Below are positions 47,952 through 56,542 of a DNA stretch of 64,000 bases, in pieces. Source of the DNA: Sediminibacillus halophilus. GTDB lineage: Bacteria; Bacillota; Bacilli; Bacillales; Amphibacillaceae. The notes beneath the pieces are model-generated. The model searched no databases and was not told the origin of the DNA. It saw nothing but the letters and a program-made list of their open reading frames with translations. Position 1 is the first letter of the stretch. Each line of letters begins with the position of its first letter. The stretch covers positions 62,001-126,000 of the forward strand of contig NZ_FNHF01000003.1 in assembly GCF_900103695.1 (NCBI RefSeq). The letters run 5' to 3'. The position numbers and the translations under genes were made by a program.

Positions 47952-48464
47952 ATGAAACAACTTTATACAGGAGAAAGGGTTAAGCAATTATCTATATTAC
48001 AAGAAGACAATTATAAACAATTGCCTGCAAAACGAGTTAACATCGTAAGTTTGAAACTTTTAAAAGAATCTTCAATTTTGTATAAGAAAAGAACAATTCG
48101 TTCTCCAGAGGATGGTTATGAACTGATAAAACAATTTTTAGGTGATGTAGACCGAGAGCATTTTCTTGTAATTTGTTTGAATACAAAAAATCAACCCACT
48201 TCTTTGAATGTTTGTCATATTGGTAGTTTAAATGCCTCGATAGTGCATCCGCGAGAGGTGTTCAAGCCTGCAATTTTGTCTAACGCAGCTTCAATTATTG
48301 TAGGACATAATCATCCAAGTGGCCAACCTGAACCGAGTCAGGAGGATATTCATGTTACAAAAAGAATTTCTGAAGCAGGAAAAATAGTAGGAATAGACCT
48401 TCTTGACCATATTATTATAGGAGAAGATAAGTTTATATCATTAAAAGAAAAAGGATACTTGTAA
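47952..48464 (+). CDS. radC: RadC-family JAMM protein
   Basis: 170 residues from MKQLYTGERVKQL, with GAGGAGG upstream. JAMM metal motif GHNHPSGQPEPSQED (~120-134). RadC-like proteins are frequent on SCC and other integrative elements; the molecular role is unknown (not classical radiation repair). First of three closely packed genes. Confidence 0.88.
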   Translation: MKQLYTGERVKQLSILQEDNYKQLPAKRVNIVSLKLLKESSILYKKRTIRSPEDGYELIKQFLGDVDREHFLVICLNTKNQPTSLNVCHIGSLNASIVHPREVFKPAILSNAASIIVGHNHPSGQPEPSQEDIHVTKRISEAGKIVGIDLLDHIIIGEDKFISLKEKGYL

Positions 48465-48477
48465 GGGGATTAAAAAA

Positions 48478-48801
48478 TTGAATATTAGGGATAAAGTTAT
48501 AAAATTAATGAAAGAAGAGTTCGAGGTTAATATCGATGGTGAAAGATTGGGAGAAGAGGCATTATTGGTATATTTGGAAGAGCTTGATAAAGATATTGTT
48601 TCTCCTAAAGTAAATAAATTATTGCCAAACCCAGTAATTTTTCAAACATACGTGTACCAAGAAAAATCAGAGTGGATAATCGGAATTGCCTTTAAAGAAG
48701 GAACCGATTATCCACTCTATTTAGTTTGCCTTAAGGATGGCAAAAAAGTATATGAAAAAGTGTTAACCCAAAAGGGGATCAAAAATGCCAAAGAAACATA
48801 A
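48478..48801 (+). CDS. Hypothetical protein between radC and DUF960-like gene
   Basis: 107 residues, TTG start with AAGGGGAT upstream; no family recognised. Mixed alpha/beta, ends with a hydrophobic strand then basic tail. Overlaps the next gene by 17 bases. Confidence 0.7.
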   Translation: MNIRDKVIKLMKEEFEVNIDGERLGEEALLVYLEELDKDIVSPKVNKLLPNPVIFQTYVYQEKSEWIIGIAFKEGTDYPLYLVCLKDGKKVYEKVLTQKGIKNAKET

Positions 48802-49033
48802 GTCTCGCTATATGACTAAGGCAATTAGTGAAGAAGTGAATGTTGAATTAAAAATGCTCCTATGGGGAGTGATGGATTTATTGGCTTCAGAAAGGAAGGA
48901 AACGATGGATTACCTTCAAGTTTTTGATATTATTGTTTCCGATAATAAGTTAAGGATGACTAATAAGCAAGAACAATCGTATTTGAAAGAGGAATTTATA
49001 AATAAAAGAGGCAATATTAATAAAAAACCATGA
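48785..49033 (+). CDS. DUF960-like protein
   Basis: 82 residues. The pattern RYMTKAISEEVNVELKMLLWGVMDLL ... DYLQVFDI ... NKQEQ matches, from memory, DUF960, a family described from staphylococci and carried on SCC elements near the recombinase genes. Function unknown. Confidence 0.72.
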   Translation: MPKKHKSRYMTKAISEEVNVELKMLLWGVMDLLASERKETMDYLQVFDIIVSDNKLRMTNKQEQSYLKEEFINKRGNINKKP

Positions 49034-49105
49034 CTGTTTGGGGGATTGGGGATATCGACAAACAAACTATGCTATTTTCATAGGATTATTAGATCTAATA
49101 ATATA

Positions 49106-49145
49106 AGAAGTTAAGTCTCAGAAATGGGGCTTAACTTCTTTTTTA
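49106..49145 (+). terminator. Terminator after DUF960-like gene
   Basis: AAGTTAAG / CTTAACTT arms followed by CTTTTTT; sits between convergent genes. Confidence 0.75.
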
Positions 49146-49168
49146 TGTTGATATAGTAATCATAAAAA

Positions 49169-49651
49169 TTAATCTACACTACTAGCAAAAATATTATGAA
49201 ACTCTTCAGTTATCTCATCACCATCCACTAATACCACTATATTGTCTAACCCGACTATGGTTTTTAGAATAATATTACTGAAAGCTTTTTCCATGTGAAA
49301 GGCTATCTCTTGTGCTTTACCCTTTTCAGTGCTAATAAAATAGGTTGCTACATTGCTGCTAGTGTGAGCATTATGTGTGATTAATAAATCGTAAATGAGG
49401 TCAAGATGAAAATTTTTATGAATTTCTTCAGTTGGTTCGAATATGTTGTTTATATTTTTTTTAATTCCTAGCTCCTTTAAATCCCTGTGTACAGTTGGTT
49501 GACTAGTTGCAATGTTCCTTTTTCTTAATTCCTCAACGATTTCATTTGCGGTTGTTAATTCCTCTTGGTCAATAATTTCAAATATATTCTTATGGCGTTT
49601 GTTTTTTGCTAGCAATTTATCTTTATTTTTTTCTGAGATATGATTTTTCAT
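49169..49651 (-). CDS. ArgR/AhrC-family arginine repressor homologue
   Basis: 160 residues from MKNHISEKNKDK; AGGAGGG before 49651 excludes the longer frame. N-terminal winged helix (TTANEIVEELRKRNIATSQPTVHRDLKELGI) matches ArgR; the C-terminal oligomerisation half is diverged (GLDNIVVLVDGDEITEEFHNI), and the GTIAGDDT-type arginine-binding loop is not seen. It therefore may not sense arginine. Similar argR genes ride on staphylococcal ACME elements, but no arc genes are present here. Confidence 0.85.
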   Translation of the reverse strand: MKNHISEKNKDKLLAKNKRHKNIFEIIDQEELTTANEIVEELRKRNIATSQPTVHRDLKELGIKKNINNIFEPTEEIHKNFHLDLIYDLLITHNAHTSSNVATYFISTEKGKAQEIAFHMEKAFSNIILKTIVGLDNIVVLVDGDEITEEFHNIFASSVD

Positions 49652-49795
49652 AAAAACCCTCCTGTTCACAAAATTGTCACAAGTATATCCGTAAGTTGAA
49701 TTCGTTTAGTTTGCCATAGTAAATGTCCGAATAAGTATTTGTACGATAGATTACAAATGGTTTAAAACTAATATTTCATAAAGTGAATCATCAAC

Positions 49796-49886
49796 ATGAA
49801 TAAAATTGTGAATAAAAACATTATAAATGAATATTTATTGAGGTTCAAGTTCGTTTATATAGTTGTTTTTTTATTCATAGATGAAT
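49796..49886. promoter_or_regulatory. ARG-box-like cluster
   Basis: TGAAT half-sites near 49796, 49809, 49828 and 49882 and ATTCA at 49873. The one at 49828-49841 (TGAATATTTATTGA) fits the ARG box TGAATWWWWATTCA in 12 of 14. Lies between the argR homologue and the divergent 49944 gene. Confidence 0.45.
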
Positions 49887-49943
49887 TTGTATGTGCTATA
49901 GTCTATTTGTGAAGTCACCAAATAATACGAAGGAGGAAATATT

Positions 49944-50492
49944 TTGAAAAACAATCAACTTGAAGCAAAAAAGAAAGAGGAATTTAAAACTTACAAGGTG
50001 GGGGACCATATTTACTTCGAGGATTTTCAAGACAAGTACTACAATGAATTGTTTTATGAAGAAATTGAGGAGGCGGTTTGGCAGATGAGTTTATGTGAAG
50101 CGTTTTTTGCGCGATTTGAACCTACCTCTCAAATCGACACCCTTGATGAAGATAAAAAAAATAAAATATTTTCACTTATGGTAGAAGAGTTTAAAAGTCT
50201 ACCTTGCCCGCCGTCTAAAATGATAATAGACGATACAGGTATCAGATGTATGTGGTTTTTACCTAATCTTATTCATGAGGATTGGTTTGATAGTAAGGAA
50301 AATATATCAATTTTCTGTTACAAGATAAGGAACCAATTTAATAATTTGGAATCTTGTATAATGAAGAAGCAATTCGCATCTTGGGTTGATGACGGTAGCA
50401 TATTTACGCCTGAGGAATACATGAAATCTGTATTTAGGTTAAATCAGTTTATTAATGTGTTGGGATTAAAGATCACTCTTGAAGATAATTAA
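49944..50492 (+). CDS. Hypothetical protein, divergent from argR homologue
   Basis: 182 residues, TTG start, GGAGGAAAT upstream. Acidic and aromatic-rich with three Cys; no signal peptide or membrane segment. No family recognised. Probably controlled by the ArgR homologue through the box cluster upstream. Confidence 0.65.
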   Translation: MKNNQLEAKKKEEFKTYKVGDHIYFEDFQDKYYNELFYEEIEEAVWQMSLCEAFFARFEPTSQIDTLDEDKKNKIFSLMVEEFKSLPCPPSKMIIDDTGIRCMWFLPNLIHEDWFDSKENISIFCYKIRNQFNNLESCIMKKQFASWVDDGSIFTPEEYMKSVFRLNQFINVLGLKITLEDN

Positions 50493-50559
50493 GTTTATAT
50501 TCTAATCACCTCTTCGCGAATTGTAAGGGGGACAAAAAAACATGATGGAGGGATTGTAG

Positions 50560-50994
50560 ATGTCACTAGAGAAGCTATTAAAAAGATATTATTCGGGTAA
50601 TTTTACATGGTTGCAAATTGAAGATGCAAAAAAGGAAGAATATAAGAATTCCTTAAAAAAAGAAGAGGAATTTGTCTCCCTTTATGAGTTTGGCAATGAA
50701 CTAAAAATGGACTTTTGGCACGAAGATGACGAAGTTAACCCTTTGGAAGGTATTATAGCATTTAAAAATGTAATGTTTTTTGCTGAAATTAATCGTTATG
50801 GAACCAAGCGATTTACAGAAATGGAAGAACAAGAAAAAAGGACTACTATTGAACTTATTATCACTAATTTAGACAAATTAGAAATGAAACCAGTTGGTTA
50901 TGAAGTGAAAGAAGAAGGAATTGTCCTAGCTTGGTATAGATCTCCTATAATGGACCCCTATACGCTTTTCAACCGAGCTATTACTTTAGAATAA
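50560..50994 (+). CDS. Hypothetical protein
   Basis: 144 residues, ATG start, TGGAGGGA upstream. Mostly helical, highly charged (many Lys and Glu). No family recognised. Follows the preceding gene by ~67 bases, maybe in the same transcript. Confidence 0.6.
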   Translation: MSLEKLLKRYYSGNFTWLQIEDAKKEEYKNSLKKEEEFVSLYEFGNELKMDFWHEDDEVNPLEGIIAFKNVMFFAEINRYGTKRFTEMEEQEKRTTIELIITNLDKLEMKPVGYEVKEEGIVLAWYRSPIMDPYTLFNRAITLE

Positions 50995-51039
50995 CAGATT
51001 TGGAATAATTAATAAATGGGTGTTCTTGATAACTTCTGT

Positions 51040-51216
51040 GTATACAGGGTAGCGACACAAGGAGCTATAGAGAACTTTCGGTACAGCTGGTACTGATGCT
51101 ACGTGTGGAACATAAGCGTTCAGGTTCCTTGAAGAAAGGGATTGTTAAAAGTACTGAAATATTTTGATGGTTACAAAAAAGCCATGTGAGTGCATTAGTA
51201 TCAATGGCTTTTTTGT
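51040..51216 (+). ncRNA. Candidate structured RNA ending in terminator
   Basis: No ORF. Contains short complementary arms (AGCT...AGCT; GGAAC...GTTCC) and copy A of the motif shared with 51382 and 55712. It ends in a perfect 15-bp stem TTACAAAAAAGCCAT / ATGGCTTTTTTGTAA (about 51171-51220). The terminator is certain; an RNA product is a guess. Confidence 0.45.
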
Positions 51217-51330
51217 AATTTTTAGAAGATATGATATCAAACAATTATTAAGGAGAAAAATACTGTTTAGCCAACAAAGGGTCTAAACATCTCAAGAGTT
51301 TTTGCCTTATCGGGAAAGGAATAGAGTTTC

Positions 51331-51399
51331 TAACATAGTGTCAGTAGCGGCAATAGCAAAAGAGGTTGTGGATCTATTGTCGCTACTGACACTATGTTA
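51331..51399. repeat. 26-bp inverted repeat upstream of replication module
   Basis: Left arm 51331-51356, right arm 51374-51399, one mismatch in 26, loop 17 bases. Core GTCAGTAGCG / CGCTACTGAC. No T-tract, so not a terminator. Confidence 0.85.
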
Positions 51400-51510
51400 G
51401 GCAAGGGTAGGTGACCCAATCCAACTTAATTAGCTTTCTTGTTAATGACTCTACTTTTTAACCGATAATTTAATAGCCAAAATAAATACAGAAAAAAAGC
51501 AGGTGTGAGC

Positions 51511-52443
51511 ATGAAGAAGATTTCTATTTACGGTATTGTAGAGGAAGTATTAGAAGAAGGAACTAGTTCGGTTGAAATATCGAAACAAACAAGTGCATAC
51601 TCTAGGAAGTTCAAAGAAATACTGAATGGGTTACGTATTGATCCACAATATTTTAAAAAACAGGGATCTAAAAAAAGTGAATATGAAATTCCCATTGAGG
51701 CAAAGGGAGCTGTTAAGAACCTTTTGCTTTCATATACATCTAGCCCAATGAAGTCAGTTAGAAAAGGTAAATTTGAGCATTTGACATTTCAGGACCTGAA
51801 GGGAATTGTAGAGTGTATTAAAATATTATTAAGTTATACTCTTCAAGGGAAAACCCTTCTAGTCGAATTGAATAAGCTTGATACTCTTACGCAATTTAAT
51901 GTAAAAAAATCCTTTTCACAAATGAAGGATGAGAGCATAAAGGAATTAATAGAGGAAACAGAGAGTATGCTCTGCCCTAACTTTAATAATATGTTAAATC
52001 AGGAAGATAGAGTTTTTTTAACGAATCATTATATGCTAGAGATAAAGCATCTTAATAAGAGATTAAGAGAAATCATTGATATAGTTCATGAACTGAGGGA
52101 AGAAGAGGTTCTTCTAACTAGTGATCTTAAATCCAAACAAGGAGAGATTACGGCAAAAGAAGAACGGTTAGAAATCCATGAGCAGGTTGTTAAGGAACTA
52201 TTGGAAAAAGGTGAAGATGATGAATTGTACCTTAGTAATCTTAAAGAATTAAAAGAAGTGACTGGTATTAAAAATGAGGAAATGGTAGTAAAGGAGTTAA
52301 AAGAACTCGCCAATAATAATGAAGGTACATCGCATTTTAAAATAGTAACAAACGAAGATGCTGATTTGGGACAAAAATTCCGCACATCAGAAGAAGTTAT
52401 AAACGAAGCAGTAAGACTATATTATGAGAATAGAGAAATATAG
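51511..52443 (+). CDS. Coiled-coil protein before primase-helicase module
   Basis: About 310 residues from MKKISIYGIVEEVLEEG. N-terminal ~25-75 resembles a helix-turn-helix or cofactor domain. Residues ~170-250 form a long coiled coil (KHLNKRLREIIDIVHELREEE...). No family recognised. Ends with a GC stem and T-run (about 52444-52470). Its position just behind the 26-bp palindrome suggests it may bind it, but this is inference. Confidence 0.65.
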   Translation: MKKISIYGIVEEVLEEGTSSVEISKQTSAYSRKFKEILNGLRIDPQYFKKQGSKKSEYEIPIEAKGAVKNLLLSYTSSPMKSVRKGKFEHLTFQDLKGIVECIKILLSYTLQGKTLLVELNKLDTLTQFNVKKSFSQMKDESIKELIEETESMLCPNFNNMLNQEDRVFLTNHYMLEIKHLNKRLREIIDIVHELREEEVLLTSDLKSKQGEITAKEERLEIHEQVVKELLEKGEDDELYLSNLKELKEVTGIKNEEMVVKELKELANNNEGTSHFKIVTNEDADLGQKFRTSEEVINEAVRLYYENREI

Positions 52444-52602
52444 AGTAGGTTCATAAGAGCCTGCTTTTTTATATGGAAAATTAACAGTGTACATGAAAAA
52501 AAGAATATTTTTTTTCATGTTTTTTAGTATTAACAAAAAAGTTAAATTAGAAAATGTCACTGAGACAAAAAACATCTTCAAAAAAACAAGGAGGAAAACA
52601 AT

Positions 52603-53022
52603 ATGAATCCATTAAAAAGAGATTCCCTAGATGTAACTAAATTTGAGGCGTCTACTTGTACCGATAAAAATCGTTCAGTTAGAAAAGGAGGGGTGACCGT
52701 AGTCTATTCAGACAATGGTAAAAGGTTATCTCTAAATACTTCAATTCTTGAACAGTTATCAGACCTAACTTCTGTACAAATCGCTTATAGCGATAAATTA
52801 ATCGCAATCGCTAATTACCTAGGGGAATCAAATACAAATTATGCCCTTAAAAAAAATGGAAAAAGCAATGCGATTTACAATGCAGTACTCGTAAAAGAAA
52901 TAATCGAGCGATACAATTTAGATTATTCTAATCGCACATCGTTAACGTTCCCAGTGTATAAAGTGCAAGAAACAGATAAAGGAAAAGTTGTATATATCGA
53001 CATGAACCCCTCAACAGACTGA
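52603..53022 (+). CDS. Small protein before primase-helicase
   Basis: 139 residues with AAGGAGGAAA upstream. Beta-rich (GGVTVVYSDNGKRLSLNT ... IAYSDKLIAIANYL). In staphylococcal SCC a small ssDNA-binding protein is encoded next to the Cch helicase, so this may be its functional counterpart; I see no direct motif proof. Confidence 0.65.
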   Translation: MNPLKRDSLDVTKFEASTCTDKNRSVRKGGVTVVYSDNGKRLSLNTSILEQLSDLTSVQIAYSDKLIAIANYLGESNTNYALKKNGKSNAIYNAVLVKEIIERYNLDYSNRTSLTFPVYKVQETDKGKVVYIDMNPSTD

Positions 53023-53101
53023 ACTAATAATGAAGTAGAGAAAAAATAAAATAAACTCTATAGGTTTTTTATAGGGTAGAAAAGTACAGGAGGAACACAG
53101 G

Positions 53102-55669
53102 ATGAACCAAAAGAATCGAATTGATGTAATAGCTAACATTGAGGATACATTAGAAAGTTTAAGGGTAAATCAAGAAGTTACAGAACTCCGAGTATTAAAT
53201 ACTTCTAAAGGTACGGCAAGTGGTTATTTTGACGAGAATACATCCATGGCAAAAGCGGCTTCAACATTTGATGGAGAGGTACCAGGTGTATATATCACCC
53301 TAAACCCAGTCAAGGAAGATTTGCTGACAAGATCCAACAATTGTGTACAGAGTTACGTAAAGCAAACAACATCTGATAGAGATATAGCTTCAAGAAGCTG
53401 GTTACCAATTGATTTAGATCCAATTCGTGCATCGGGAATATCATCGACAGACCAGGAACATGAAGCTGCATTGAATCTAGCAAAGAATGTTCAACAATAT
53501 TTAACAAAACAAGGTTGGCCAGAACCTATTTTAGCAGACAGTGGGAATGGATTTCACCTACTGTATGCCATCAATCTACCAAATGATGATGCAAGTCGTA
53601 TTCTTGTCAAAAGGATATTGGAAATACTTGACTTTCAATTTAGTAATGAAATGGTTGAAGTGGATAAAACAACTTACAATGCAGCACGAATATGGAAACT
53701 CTATGGTACGAAAGCCTGTAAAGGTGATAACACTAAAGAGCGGCCGCATCGTTATTCTCAAATCATTAAATCTCCTGAGGAAGTAGTTAAGGTATCCAAA
53801 GAACAGTTGAACGGGCTAACTGAAAAGTTAGCTCTACCTATAAAAGGTGCAAGTCGGGACCAAACAGTAGACGCTACTAATAGTATTTGTGCTAAAGCAT
53901 GGTTAAATGAGAAAGGAATAGAAATTGTAGCTGAGGGGACTTGGCAAAAAAATGCTACTAAGTATGTCTTAAGTGCATGCCCTTGGAATGAAGAGCATAT
54001 TGATCGAAGCGCATACGTCATTCAATTTTCGAATGGTGCAATTTCTGCAGGGTGTCATCACAATAGCTGTTCACAGGAGGACTGGCATACGTTACGTAAG
54101 AAATATGAACCTGACTATTCTCGTAAAGAGGTTGGCAATAAAGGAAGGCCTTCACAAGCTGATACTTTAATTCGTTTAGGAAGTGATGCGAGGTTTTTTA
54201 AAAACGAATTAGAAGAAGCGTACGCAGCGATAAAAATTAACGGTCATACAGAACTCTGGAAAGTGAAAAGTAAAACTTTCAAAATGTGGTTAACTAAAAG
54301 GTTCTTTGATGAGACAGGACAAGCGTCCACTAGTGATGCAATGAACCAGGCATTAGGTGTGATGGAAATGAAGGCAATGTTTGATGGGGAAGAACATCAC
54401 TTACAATTGAGGGTTGCTGAAAGGGATGGAAAGTTTTATTACGATATGGCTAATAGTGATTGGGAGATAGTTGAAATTACACCGAAAGGTTGTCAGGTTA
54501 TTGAAAACCCACCCATCCTCTTTACTAGAAATAAAAATACGAAGGCGCAAGTGATGCCTGATTTTGATGGGGATATTCGATTATTACTAAATCATGTTCG
54601 TACCAAAAGTGAAGATGATCAGATTCTCCTCTTGATTTATATAGTAACTTGTCTGATACCAAAGATTCCCCATGCAGTACTTGTTCTTAATGGGGAAAAG
54701 GGTGCTGCAAAATCTACATCTATGCGAAATATACGACAAATTATTGATCCGGCTGTACGAGATTTGTTGACTATGCCAAATAGTATTCAAGATTTGGCGA
54801 TTTCGTTAGCTAATAACTATATGCCATGTTTTGACAATTTGGATAACCTATCGGCTGCAAAAAGTGATTTACTGTGTATTGCTTCTACAGGTGGCGGGTT
54901 CAGTAAGAGAACACTATTTACCGATGATGACGAAACGTTATTGGAGTTACAACGATGCCCTGCACTAAATGGGATTAACATGGTAGTTACAAGACCTGAC
55001 TTGATGGATCGTTCCATCCCTATAGAATTAGAGCGAATTTCAGAAGAGGACCGCAAGGAAGAAAGTGTAGTTAGGGCGGAATTTGAAAAAGACAAACCAT
55101 CTATTATTGGCGGGGCATTTCGAATATTGTCAAAAGCAATGGCCATATATCCCAATGTTAAGATTGAGAAATTATCTAGAATGGCAGATTTTACTCGTTG
55201 GGGATTTTCAATTGCAGAAGCAATGGGGTACGGAGGAGAAAGATTCCTTGAAGCCTATCGTAACAATCAAAATAAATCAAACGAAGAAGCCATTTCATCC
55301 CATCCAGTTGCGGCTGCTATCGTTGTACTGATGCGTAACTGCAATAATTGGACTGGAACAGTAGCAGAGCTACTAACCCGACTGGACTACGAGGCTGGCC
55401 GAGAAAGGATTGATACGAATGTCAAAACATGGCCCAAAGCTGCTCATATTCTTAGTCGCCGTTTGAAGGAAGTGAAATCCAATCTAAAAGAGGTTGGTAT
55501 CATTTTTGATATCCGCCATGCAGGGGATGCAAAAAAAGTAACAATCAAAAAGGTCGGTAGTAATGTAGTCGTTCCCTTTGATCAAAAAAAGATAAATAGT
55601 ACGTCAACAAACCTAGATGAGGTGGAACTATCACCAGACTACGATGAATTTGCGGAGTGGGGCGACTAA
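53102..55669 (+). CDS. Primase-helicase (AEP-like primase + AAA+ helicase)
   Basis: 855 residues. N-terminal archaeo-eukaryotic-primase-like part: PIDLDP (metal Asp pair, ~103-107), ADSGNGFHLLYA (~146-157) and an Arg-rich WKLYGTKACKGD. A Cys/His cluster (SAGCHHNSCSQEDWH) near residue 320 looks like zinc ligands. The C-terminal SF3/D5-like helicase has Walker A GEKGAAKST (~530) and Walker B MPCFDNLDNL, then an arginine-finger region. SCC elements carry Cch-type replicative helicases, so autonomous replication after excision is possible. Confidence 0.85.
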   Translation: MNQKNRIDVIANIEDTLESLRVNQEVTELRVLNTSKGTASGYFDENTSMAKAASTFDGEVPGVYITLNPVKEDLLTRSNNCVQSYVKQTTSDRDIASRSWLPIDLDPIRASGISSTDQEHEAALNLAKNVQQYLTKQGWPEPILADSGNGFHLLYAINLPNDDASRILVKRILEILDFQFSNEMVEVDKTTYNAARIWKLYGTKACKGDNTKERPHRYSQIIKSPEEVVKVSKEQLNGLTEKLALPIKGASRDQTVDATNSICAKAWLNEKGIEIVAEGTWQKNATKYVLSACPWNEEHIDRSAYVIQFSNGAISAGCHHNSCSQEDWHTLRKKYEPDYSRKEVGNKGRPSQADTLIRLGSDARFFKNELEEAYAAIKINGHTELWKVKSKTFKMWLTKRFFDETGQASTSDAMNQALGVMEMKAMFDGEEHHLQLRVAERDGKFYYDMANSDWEIVEITPKGCQVIENPPILFTRNKNTKAQVMPDFDGDIRLLLNHVRTKSEDDQILLLIYIVTCLIPKIPHAVLVLNGEKGAAKSTSMRNIRQIIDPAVRDLLTMPNSIQDLAISLANNYMPCFDNLDNLSAAKSDLLCIASTGGGFSKRTLFTDDDETLLELQRCPALNGINMVVTRPDLMDRSIPIELERISEEDRKEESVVRAEFEKDKPSIIGGAFRILSKAMAIYPNVKIEKLSRMADFTRWGFSIAEAMGYGGERFLEAYRNNQNKSNEEAISSHPVAAAIVVLMRNCNNWTGTVAELLTRLDYEAGRERIDTNVKTWPKAAHILSRRLKEVKSNLKEVGIIFDIRHAGDAKKVTIKKVGSNVVVPFDQKKINSTSTNLDEVELSPDYDEFAEWGD

Positions 55670-55672
55670 TCC

Positions 55673-55735
55673 GAACGTAGCTACAGTACTGTCAATAATG
55701 ACAAAAGTGTTGCTACTGACGCTACATTGGGTAGG
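55673..55735. repeat. Imperfect hairpin carrying the shared motif (copy C)
   Basis: Right half TACTGACGCTACATTGGG matches copies A (51091-51108) and B (51385-51402) closely. The left half is its imperfect inverse. Lies just after the primase-helicase stop. Confidence 0.65.
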
Positions 55736-55872
55736 AAACTGGGGTGCAGATAAAATTTGCGAAATATTGTGAATATGATTGATTATATTTTCTATCTTGA
55801 TTGCCCCCAGTCCCTCAATACCAAATTAAAATATATATTATTCTATTGAATCAACTACTGGGGGAACTAATT

Positions 55873-56019
55873 TTGGAAAATGAAACTTCGATCAATTACC
55901 AATATAATGTTTTATTAGATATTTTATCCGAAATGGTTACAACTTATTTAACAACCAACAGCAATGAAAATAATAAAAAAGGAAGTGCATCAGATGAAAG
56001 ACCTATCCCAAGTAACTAA
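55873..56019 (+). CDS. Small ORF upstream of recombinase pair
   Basis: 48 residues from TTG 55873, CTGGGGGAA seven bases upstream; its end overlaps the next gene's start. LENETSINYQYNVLLDILSEMV. An in-frame extension upstream to 55801 has no ribosome site. Function unknown; likely coupled to the downstream genes. Confidence 0.5.
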   Translation: MENETSINYQYNVLLDILSEMVTTYLTTNSNENNKKGSASDERPIPSN

Positions 56020-56542
56020 CCTATCACAGCAGGTCAAAGAAAATGATGTTGCTACAAAGATTGCTATCTATACCCGAAATGTTTCATCCGAACTAGTAGA
56101 AGGTGGACATAGGCTTCATCATGATATTCAAATTCTAAAAGAGAGATATGGGCGTGCAGGTTATGATATTACTAGAATTTACTCTGATTCATCATGCTAT
56201 GGAAATACTGTTTCAGGTAGACCTGCTCTACAGCAGCTATTACAGGACGCTAAGAAGGGATACTTTAATGTAGTTCTGGTGTGGGAAGTATTTTACCTTG
56301 CTGCTAAGGGTGAGGATTTGTTGTTTATTGAAAGAAAGTTAAGAGATCACGATATTGAGTTATGTTCTGTAACAGAGATTTTCGAAACAGATACTGTTAT
56401 GGGGCTTGAACATTTTAGGATAATGGCATCATTATTAGAGCATGAATATCTAACTTGCAAACGAGATATTCCACTTTCAAGCTTAGCAAGATTAATAATG
56501 ACAAATGGCCAAAGTATGAAAGGAGGTGAATTTTATGCGTAA
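55994..56542 (+). CDS. Short serine-recombinase-like protein, probably inactive
   Basis: 182 residues, start decided by AAAAGGAAGTG before ATG 55994. Aligns along its length with the N-terminal catalytic domain of the next gene (IAIYTRN.. ; SGRPALQQLLQDAKKGYFNVVLVWEV ; LEHFRIMASLLEHEYLTCK). The helix that should read NRLSR reads FYLAA, so both essential arginines are gone. The nucleophile region is RNVS instead of RVS, so the Ser is lost or shifted by one. The C-terminal DNA-binding part is absent. Overlaps the active recombinase by eight bases; probably a regulatory partner or relic of a CcrA-like subunit. Confidence 0.78.
   Translation: MKDLSQVTNLSQQVKENDVATKIAIYTRNVSSELVEGGHRLHHDIQILKERYGRAGYDITRIYSDSSCYGNTVSGRPALQQLLQDAKKGYFNVVLVWEVFYLAAKGEDLLFIERKLRDHDIELCSVTEIFETDTVMGLEHFRIMASLLEHEYLTCKRDIPLSSLARLIMTNGQSMKGGEFYA

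Noticed and set aside
49169-50994. ACME-type arginine catabolic cluster suggested by argR
   Set aside because: No arcA, arcB, arcC or arcD genes are present near it.
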